Of a stretch of DNA of 32,522 bases, positions 25,994-32,522 are shown in pieces. The stretch's first letter is position 1. The number at the start of each line of letters is the position of its first letter. The notes beneath the pieces are model-generated. The model was not told where the DNA came from. It searched no databases and saw only the letters and a program-made list of their open reading frames with translations. The translations under genes were made by a program, and so were the position numbers. Source of the DNA: Candidatus Poseidoniaceae archaeon (lineage in GTDB: Archaea > Thermoplasmatota > Poseidoniia > Poseidoniales > Poseidoniaceae); assembly GCA_949538025.1 (NCBI GenBank), contig CATISI010000216.1, forward strand, positions 1-32,522, read 5' to 3'.

Positions 25994-28798
25994 ATGGCCG
26001 GAGGATATCGACAACAACCAGGGGCATCTTCGGGTGAAACCCGTAAGGACGGAAAGCGTGTGGCAGGGAAGCAAAAGTTCCCTCCGCCAGGTTCGGGTGG
26101 CTCCCGGCCGACAATGGCTCCCCGTAATCTTGATTCTATTCCAGAATCTGTTGGTGGGAAAGAACCCCAACCAGCTGGCTCACACATCCACGATAGGTAC
26201 CGAACGGGTACCGAAGTTGGAAAATCAAGAGCGCTTGTTGATTCCCATGCAAAGGTAACCGGACAAGCGTGGTACGGCGACGATGTTCGTCTTCCGAATG
26301 AAATCATTGGCAAGATCCTTCGTTCACCGCACCATTATGCCAAAATCAAATCCATTGACACCTCAAAGGTTGAAGCCCTCCCCGGCGTCCTTGCAGTGGC
26401 CACTGGAGCCGATGCACCAAACACATTCGGTGTATTGCCTGTAACGAAAGACGAACACGCCATGGCCGTTGAGAAAGTACGCCACGTTGGCGATCTCGTT
26501 GCCTGTGTTGCTGCCGTTGACGAAGCGACAGCCATGGAAGCCCTCAACCTGTTTGAAATTGAGTGGGAAGTTTTAGACCCTGTCTTCGATCCAAGAAAAG
26601 GATTGGAGGATCAAGATGAACCAATCCACTGGCGTGGAAAGTATCACGTTGGAACCACCAACGTTCAGAAGCGTGTGTTCCAAGAATTCGGCGATCGTAG
26701 CCTCGTCGACGACCCAACAGCATCATCTCACGGAAAATGGCGAATGGAAGGCGTCCATCACGGTTTCACGGAACCTCACGCAGTCGTTGCCCACTGGGAT
26801 CCAAACGGTCGTCTGCAACTCTACACTCCGCAACAAGTACCGCACTATGCACATCGAGCACTCTCAACGGTCCTTGAGGTTCCGATGCATCAAATCAATG
26901 TCATTCGTACCTTCGTTGGTGGAGGATTTGGTGGCAAATCCGACCCATTTCCGCACGAGATGTGCGCAGCCATTCTCTCTCGCAAAGCAGGGCGTCCTGT
27001 TCGAATCAATTTCTCTCGAGAAGAGGTTTACTGGATCAATCGAGGCCGACACCCAAGCTACATTGAAGTCAAGATGACAGCGGATGAAGAGGCCCGAATT
27101 TCTGGCTTTGATATCGATGCTCTGATTGACGGTGGCGGATTTGCTTCATTCGGTCACGTCACCTCTTACTACAACGGTGTTCTCGCAACAGCTCCGTACG
27201 AACTCGGCTCGTTCCATTACACTGGCGCACGTGTTTGGACAAACAAACCAGCAAGTGGTGCTATGCGTGGACACGGGGCTGTCAATACCCGTTGTGCAGT
27301 TGAAGTTGGTCTTGATGAAATGGCTGAACAAATGCAAGTCGACCCAATCGACCTACGCTTGGCGAATCTGCTCCCTCCGCACAGCAGAACCATCTCTGGT
27401 TTCCGCATCACCTCCAACGGAATGAGAGAAGCATTAGAGCGCGTTCGAGATGGTTCAGATTGGGATACAAAATTCCGTCAAATGCCACTCGGTAAAGGAA
27501 TCGGAATTGGCTGTGGTTTCTTCATTTCAGGATCTGGTCTACCAATCCACTGGGATCCAAATCGATTCCCACATGCGACCGTCCACATTCAAATCGATAT
27601 GGATGGAGGTGTAACGGTTCACACAGGTGCTGCCGATATCGGACAAGGATCTACCACAGCCGTTGCACAAGTTGTTTCCGAAGTGCTTGCTCTCCCCATA
27701 GAGATGATTCACGTTCGCTCGCATGAAAGCGACACAAGTCCAGTTGACCTCGGTTCCTACTCAAGCCGTGTAACCTTCATGAACGCCAATGCTGCGATTC
27801 GAGCAGCACTTGACATTCGCGAGAAACTCCTCAATGCTGCTTGGGAAATGCTGGGCTATCACCCAGATGTTCTCGTTCTCAACGATCGTCGAATTTACTA
27901 CAAGCACGATCCAGCTGTCGGCGTATCTTATCTTGAAGCACTCCATAAGGCGCAGGAGGACAAGGGCTCACTGATTTCGAGTGGTGCATACCGCTCTCCT
28001 CCAATGGGTGGTGTTCACAAAGGTGCAGCAGCAGGTCTTGCTCCAGCATATTCGTTCTCTGCTTACGTTGCTGAAGTCGATGTTGATATCGAAACAGGCC
28101 TCGTATCATGCACCAATGTTTGGGCTGCACACGACTGTGGTAAGGCACTCAATCCACTCGCCGTGGAGGGACAAATCATCGGGTCTTGTCACATGGGGCT
28201 TGGCCAAGTCCTTTCGGAGAAGATGGTGTACGGACGGACAGGACATTTGCAAAATCCAAATCTCTTGGAATACAAAATCCCGTCCGTTCACGAAATGCCT
28301 CATGTAACGCCAATCATTGTTGAATCATCGGACCCAGAAGGGCCATTCGGTGCGAAAGAAGCTGGTGAAGGTCCTCTCTTGCCAATCCTGCCTGCTGTGG
28401 TGAACGCAGTCTACGATGCGATTGGCGTTCGCATCCGCGAACTACCGCTCACCCCGGATGTTGTTTGGAAAGCCATCTCGGCGAAGACGAGATCGCTCGG
28501 CGGTATCGATGAAACGGAACTTCCCTCTCCTCGCTTGGAGCACAGCCCCTTGCAAGCAACACTCGTTGCACGAGGTCAGGAGCACAGGAAGCGGGACCGC
28601 CGCCGACAGCGTAGCGAAGATACCAGCGCATATGTCAACGGTGTGCTGTTTGGATTTGACCCAGACCGTCCGCTCGAAGACCAGGTTGATGGATGGAAAT
28701 CCGCTGTTGAACCCGTGCCTGAACAGCTGGCTGAGCTTGGCTTAGCAGGAAAGGCTTGGCTGAAGAAGGAGCAACGCCAAATGAGAGGTGGACAATGA
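25994..28798 (+). CDS. Molybdenum hydroxylase large (molybdopterin-binding) subunit
   Basis: GQAWYGDDVRLPNEIIGKILRSPHHYAKI; RTFVGGGFGGKSDPFPHEMCAAILSRKAGRPVRI; GAMRGHGAVNTRCAVEVGLDEMAEQMQVDPIDLRLANLLPP; DIGQGSTTAVAQV; GPFGAKEAGEGPLLPILPAVVNAVYDAIGVRI. Start MAGGYRQQ at 25994 preferred over 25892. Confidence 0.93.
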   Translation: MAGGYRQQPGASSGETRKDGKRVAGKQKFPPPGSGGSRPTMAPRNLDSIPESVGGKEPQPAGSHIHDRYRTGTEVGKSRALVDSHAKVTGQAWYGDDVRLPNEIIGKILRSPHHYAKIKSIDTSKVEALPGVLAVATGADAPNTFGVLPVTKDEHAMAVEKVRHVGDLVACVAAVDEATAMEALNLFEIEWEVLDPVFDPRKGLEDQDEPIHWRGKYHVGTTNVQKRVFQEFGDRSLVDDPTASSHGKWRMEGVHHGFTEPHAVVAHWDPNGRLQLYTPQQVPHYAHRALSTVLEVPMHQINVIRTFVGGGFGGKSDPFPHEMCAAILSRKAGRPVRINFSREEVYWINRGRHPSYIEVKMTADEEARISGFDIDALIDGGGFASFGHVTSYYNGVLATAPYELGSFHYTGARVWTNKPASGAMRGHGAVNTRCAVEVGLDEMAEQMQVDPIDLRLANLLPPHSRTISGFRITSNGMREALERVRDGSDWDTKFRQMPLGKGIGIGCGFFISGSGLPIHWDPNRFPHATVHIQIDMDGGVTVHTGAADIGQGSTTAVAQVVSEVLALPIEMIHVRSHESDTSPVDLGSYSSRVTFMNANAAIRAALDIREKLLNAAWEMLGYHPDVLVLNDRRIYYKHDPAVGVSYLEALHKAQEDKGSLISSGAYRSPPMGGVHKGAAAGLAPAYSFSAYVAEVDVDIETGLVSCTNVWAAHDCGKALNPLAVEGQIIGSCHMGLGQVLSEKMVYGRTGHLQNPNLLEYKIPSVHEMPHVTPIIVESSDPEGPFGAKEAGEGPLLPILPAVVNAVYDAIGVRIRELPLTPDVVWKAISAKTRSLGGIDETELPSPRLEHSPLQATLVARGQEHRKRDRRRQRSEDTSAYVNGVLFGFDPDRPLEDQVDGWKSAVEPVPEQLAELGLAGKAWLKKEQRQMRGGQ

Positions 28799-29769
28799 TG
28801 TTGATGCCCCCATTTAATCTTCATCACCCGAAGACCGTTGAGGAAGCGTGTGAACTAGCAGCGACATTCCTTGCCAACAAGGAATCTTTTGATTGGGTCG
28901 CAGGTGGTACTGATTTGCTACCGAATTACAAGTGGCACATCAACGCCAAGACACATGTGATTTCTCTGGCAAATATACCAGGTCTCGATACCATTTCTAT
29001 GCAAGAAATTGGTGCAATGGCTCGTTTGGGTGCATTGACCACATCGGAAAATGTGCACCCTCTCATAGCATCCGCTGCTAGCAAAGTTGCCTCTTCATTG
29101 ATTCGAAACAACGCAACACTTGGAGGAAACATTTGCCTCGATACGCGCTGTTTCTGGTTCAATCAAAGCGAAGATTGGCGCCGTTCAATCGACTGGTGCC
29201 ACAAGGAAGATTGTGGAACGGGTTCGGATTGTCGAGTTATTCCAAATCAAAACACACTCTGTGTAGCAACTTACCAAGGCGATTTGGCTCCATCTTTGAT
29301 GGTGCTTGAGGGAACCATTCACATTATCGGTCCAAACGGACCACGAAGCCTGCCTGTTGATGAGTTCTTCCAACTCGATGGAATTACTCGAAACGTGCTT
29401 CAGGAAGGTGAATTTATCCTCAAGGTGACCTTCCCAGAAAACGTCGCCAACAGAAAGGGCTCCTACAAGAAACTCAGAGTTCGAGAATCGTGGGATTTCC
29501 CCGAGGCAGGTGTTGCCTCTTCGTGGATTTCAGGCGATCCGTCCTCTCTTCGAGTTGCCTCTACAGCTTTGGAATCCATTCCACGCTCACACCAAGAGGA
29601 AGTTGATGCACATGGAACCTCCTTCTCGAAGGAACACATTCCTCAACTCTCTGAAGCGATTATGAAATCCATCAAACCAGTCAACAATACGGCATTGCCT
29701 CCACGATATCGCAAATCAATGGTTCGAGTTCTAGCAAAGCGCAGCCTTCGAGAAATTCTTGGTGATTGA
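28795..29769 (+). CDS. Molybdenum hydroxylase FAD-binding (medium) subunit with Cys-rich insert
   Basis: WVAGGTDLLPNYK; SSLIRNNATLGGNICLDTRCFWFNQSEDWRRSIDWCHKEDCGTGSDCRVIPNQNTLC; ATYQGDLAPSLMVL. ATG at 28795 overlaps the TGA stop (28796-28798) of the large subunit, indicating an operon. Confidence 0.93.
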   Translation: MMLMPPFNLHHPKTVEEACELAATFLANKESFDWVAGGTDLLPNYKWHINAKTHVISLANIPGLDTISMQEIGAMARLGALTTSENVHPLIASAASKVASSLIRNNATLGGNICLDTRCFWFNQSEDWRRSIDWCHKEDCGTGSDCRVIPNQNTLCVATYQGDLAPSLMVLEGTIHIIGPNGPRSLPVDEFFQLDGITRNVLQEGEFILKVTFPENVANRKGSYKKLRVRESWDFPEAGVASSWISGDPSSLRVASTALESIPRSHQEEVDAHGTSFSKEHIPQLSEAIMKSIKPVNNTALPPRYRKSMVRVLAKRSLREILGD

Positions 29770-29771
29770 AG

Positions 29772-30740
29772 ATGAAAAAGGCCGCTTGTCTGCTTATCTC
29801 GAGCGTTCTAATCTTAGTGTTGCCACTCGGTCATGCGCAATTCCCTGCCAACAATGAATGGGAATTTGGCTGGGATACTGATGTGGAACCAAGTTACGAT
29901 TTGGAATTGGATGGGGATAAATGGAAGATTGATGACATCTTGGTCTTCTATGTCGACAACCCGAGGATCAATGATTTGAGCCTCACCATTACCATCGAAT
30001 TTGAAAACGAGGTCGATGTTCTCGAAACATCGTACTCGGAATCGATCTCAGTAGGCTCCCAATCGAATGAAACCTTCTCGATTGAATTAAGTACCTCAGA
30101 TGCTGAAAAGGTGAGAAGTCACTCCCCAAGCGAAAAAATCACCATGATTGTGACTGCGGAAGAGAACGGAGCAGGAGCAGCGGGTTCATCAAAGGAGATT
30201 GAAGCGAACCTCAATGTCCCAAGGTATCACAAACTTCTCCCAGAAGTCTCCTTGGTTGCGAGCTCAGTTGATGCAGGAACCTGGATTGAAGAAACGCTCC
30301 TACTCAGCAATATGGGAAACACAGTCGATGCTGCCAGCAAGATTGAGGCCGACATTCGCAATTGTCCACTGCTTGAAATCGAAGGTCTAGAGAGCGGTGA
30401 AAATACGCAGATACAACCAACCGATGTGAACGGAAATCGACCTGCTGAAGTCACGTTTCGCATCGCCCCCTCAACCGCTCACGCTTCAAAGACCTGTGAA
30501 GTCACCGTTATCGTGACCTCAGAAGGGAACGGTTTAGAACGCAGTGTCGCATTTTCAATCGATGTTGATGCGTCCGGCGGAAGTCAAAATTCGAACACCG
30601 GAGATACCGGCTCTAGTTCGTCCAATACGGGCTCGGAATCTGATGGTTCTTCGGCACTTCCTGCACTGGGTCCTCAAACGGTCATTTTTTGGCTAGGATT
30701 GCTTGCTATACTGCGCAGAAATCGGCTCGATGTCAACTGA
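29772..30740 (+). CDS. Secreted protein of unknown function with C-terminal Ser-rich linker and TM anchor
   Basis: Signal peptide MKKAACLLISSVLILVLPLGHA; beta-rich, CARDB-like middle; C-terminal SGGSQNSNTGDTGSSSSNTGSESDGSSALPALGPQTVIFWLGLLAILRRNRLDVN. Confidence 0.8.
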   Translation: MKKAACLLISSVLILVLPLGHAQFPANNEWEFGWDTDVEPSYDLELDGDKWKIDDILVFYVDNPRINDLSLTITIEFENEVDVLETSYSESISVGSQSNETFSIELSTSDAEKVRSHSPSEKITMIVTAEENGAGAAGSSKEIEANLNVPRYHKLLPEVSLVASSVDAGTWIEETLLLSNMGNTVDAASKIEADIRNCPLLEIEGLESGENTQIQPTDVNGNRPAEVTFRIAPSTAHASKTCEVTVIVTSEGNGLERSVAFSIDVDASGGSQNSNTGDTGSSSSNTGSESDGSSALPALGPQTVIFWLGLLAILRRNRLDVN

Positions 30741-30742
30741 TT

Positions 30743-30762
30743 AGACCAGTCGACTCTGGTCT
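30743..30762. terminator. Candidate hairpin just after stop of the 29772..30740 CDS
   Basis: AGACCAG (30743-30749) / CTGGTCT (30756-30762), perfect 7-bp stem, 6-nt loop, beginning 2 nt after the stop codon. Terminator role is a guess. Confidence 0.3.
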
Positions 30763-30867
30763 TGATGTCATAAAAACCTCTCTAAACGTCAAGGGAGAAT
30801 CATTATGTGTGTATCGTGATTCCGAAGAAAAGAACATACTGCGCTTGCCGCAAAATGAGGTGAAAAT

Positions 30868-32463
30868 ATGGCAGAAACAGAGAAAACAAAACTCTCTGTT
30901 GAGAAGAAACTCATGGTAGGACTTGTTGTTTCCATTCTTCTTTCCACTGTCCTCATTGTTCTCGCTTCCTCGTCGAAGGAAACCGTCTTTTCACCGTACG
31001 TTCGAGATGCTGAAGGCGACTATCAGTACCAACAACTCTCAAAGATGCGTGACACGCTTGGTACCAGTGATGATGGCAAGGCTGGTGAGAAATATTCAAT
31101 CTACAACACAATGTCAACACCAATGCTCGTCAATGACTGGCAAGATCCTCATCGAACCATGCTCATCATCGCTGCTCCAGAGAAACCCTTCGATGCAGCA
31201 GAAGCCCAAGCCATCCATGACTTTGTTACCGAAAAAGGCGGCAAAGTCATTCTTGCTGCAAATTCAACCAACGCAAAGCGAGTTGCTGAAGAATTTGGTG
31301 TTCTCTACTTTGATGCGCCTGTTGCCGACAAGAAGTGGTTCTATGAGGTGACTGACAGTACCAATGTTCGGATGCCAGTTCAACACACACGATTGTGGTC
31401 TGTTGCTTCAGTCAGCGAGGATTTAGAACTCATGGATGAGGCTTCGCTTCGCACGCCTTGCACAGAAGCAGAAGTATCCGCAGGAACCACAGACAACTGC
31501 AGAATGCCTGTGCTTTTCCACTCACCAACAGCCATTCAAGTGCTTGATGTCGAGGACAAAAGCCGTGAAGTGAGTGTCCTTGCCTCTGCGAGTGACCAAG
31601 CGTTTGTTGCACGATCTGGCTTTGACATCAACAACGTTGCGAACCCAAAGACTGGAAAAACCGACCTCATCGTGCGTCTTGATTACCCAGGCATCGATGC
31701 TTACGATACCAAATCCGACGGAGATTCTGGTGAAGTATCCGTAACTGGAAGCATTGTTTTCGTTTCCGATCACTCCGTATTCGCAAACCACCTCTGGGAT
31801 GCAGGTGATGCCGACCTGACTGGAAAGCAGCAATGTGGAGATATTTACATCGAGAACGGACACAGTTGCTGGGATACCGACCCTGACGGACTTGTATCAG
31901 CTCAAGGTGACACCGCATGGGAAGGAAATCAACTCTACTTCCGTGCTTTGATTCGAGACATGATGGAATTCGATAACGATGAACTCTCCCTTCAAATTAC
32001 ACGAAATACGGATGAATTCAACATCGTCTTTGATGAAAGCCGTCACGTTTCCAGTGTCGCAACACAACCATTCACTGAAGCGATCGGCGCTGTCGTACTT
32101 TTGACCAGTGACGCTTACCTCAAGTGGTTGATTATTCTCAACCTTTTCGCACTCCTTGCAATTGCTATCATGGTTGTTCCAGAGAAAGAAAACTGGCGCC
32201 ACGTCTTCGATTTAACCCGCTTTAGGGAACGTCCAACAAAATTGGATACTTCGCTCTATCAAGTCCGAACCAGAGAGGCGTTCCTCTCCAAGGTCCGGCA
32301 ATTTAACGACCTCACGCGAGATGAATTTGCTCGCAAGACCCCTGCAGAAATCATGCAGATGGTCCGTGACCCACGCCTTGTTGAACTTGTAAGTTCAGCA
32401 AGATCCTATTCCAACGAAGAACTAAGGGAAATTATCCCACTAATTCGTCGTTGGGGAAATTGA
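30868..32463 (+). CDS. DUF4350-like membrane protein (GATase-like lumenal domain, N- and C-terminal TM helices)
   Basis: N-terminal TM KLMVGLVVSILLSTVLIVLASSS; HRTMLIIAAPEKPFDAAEAQAIHDFVTEKGGKVILAANSTNAKRVAEEFGVLYFDAPV; C-terminal TM WLIILNLFALLAIAIMVVP. Confidence 0.78.
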   Translation: MAETEKTKLSVEKKLMVGLVVSILLSTVLIVLASSSKETVFSPYVRDAEGDYQYQQLSKMRDTLGTSDDGKAGEKYSIYNTMSTPMLVNDWQDPHRTMLIIAAPEKPFDAAEAQAIHDFVTEKGGKVILAANSTNAKRVAEEFGVLYFDAPVADKKWFYEVTDSTNVRMPVQHTRLWSVASVSEDLELMDEASLRTPCTEAEVSAGTTDNCRMPVLFHSPTAIQVLDVEDKSREVSVLASASDQAFVARSGFDINNVANPKTGKTDLIVRLDYPGIDAYDTKSDGDSGEVSVTGSIVFVSDHSVFANHLWDAGDADLTGKQQCGDIYIENGHSCWDTDPDGLVSAQGDTAWEGNQLYFRALIRDMMEFDNDELSLQITRNTDEFNIVFDESRHVSSVATQPFTEAIGAVVLLTSDAYLKWLIILNLFALLAIAIMVVPEKENWRHVFDLTRFRERPTKLDTSLYQVRTREAFLSKVRQFNDLTRDEFARKTPAEIMQMVRDPRLVELVSSARSYSNEELREIIPLIRRWGN

Positions 32464-32484
32464 AGAAAAAAGGAGGAAAATGAC

Positions 32485-32522
32485 ATGCAACCCCCCGCAC
32501 CACCAGCAGCCCCGCCCGCGCC
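32485..32522 (+). CDS. Start of a Pro/Ala-rich protein truncated by the window edge
   Basis: aggaggaaaatgac-ATG: strong SD-like AGGAGG (32471-32476) 8 nt before ATG 32485; translation MQPPAPPAAPPA... continues off the window. Confidence 0.5.
   Translation, partial: MQPPAPPAAPPA

Noticed and set aside
25906-26313. Minus-strand ORFs opposite the molybdenum hydroxylase large subunit
   Set aside because: Antisense shadows of a CDS with clear family motifs; no independent start signals or recognisable protein features.
25339-29769. Aerobic CO dehydrogenase (coxSLM)
   Set aside because: The large subunit lacks the AYxCSFR motif of form I CoxL (it has GAMRGHGAVNTR) and the FAD subunit carries an HBCR-like Cys loop.
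30741-30867. Small RNA gene in the 127-bp intergenic region
   Set aside because: Only a single 7-bp hairpin and an A-rich string; insufficient structure to call an ncRNA, more simply a 3' element plus promoter.
1-32522. Defence system, prophage or integrated mobile element
   Set aside because: No integrase, transposase, nuclease/helicase defence genes, tRNA attachment site or phage structural genes were recognised; all major ORFs look like metabolic, transport or surface genes.

Overview
Gene-dense window of about 32.5 kb, almost entirely protein coding. I found no rRNA, tRNA, CRISPR array, transposase or phage genes. Gene content and style suggest a marine planktonic euryarchaeon, Poseidoniales (Marine Group II)-like: large secreted proteins with TSP type-3 repeats, S8 proteases, DUF4350-like protein, VTT protein, short intergenic regions and TATA-like boxes. 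This placement is inference; no marker gene was searched. I support about 21 complete or near-complete CDSs and two edge-truncated ones. The leftmost truncated CDS (1..530, minus) is absent from the supplied ORF track. The most interesting content is a molybdenum-enzyme theme. A three-subunit molybdenum hydroxylase operon (small/large/FAD, 25387-29769) has a medium subunit carrying a Cys-rich loop like the extra [4Fe-4S] loop of 4-hydroxybenzoyl-CoA reductase. Separately there is a MocA-like / XdhC / Old Yellow Enzyme-family cassette (14615-17191) and a MOCS3-like ThiF/MoeB-rhodanese fusion (5220-6374). Other notable items are a 1343-aa polytopic membrane protein with an acidic tail lying between two S8-like protease genes, a fused alpha/beta 2-oxoacid dehydrogenase E1, an oligoribonuclease-like gene, and several tightly packed convergent or divergent gene junctions. 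I did not find clear evidence of a wholly new system; the best leads for something undescribed are the molybdenum hydroxylase and the giant membrane protein.
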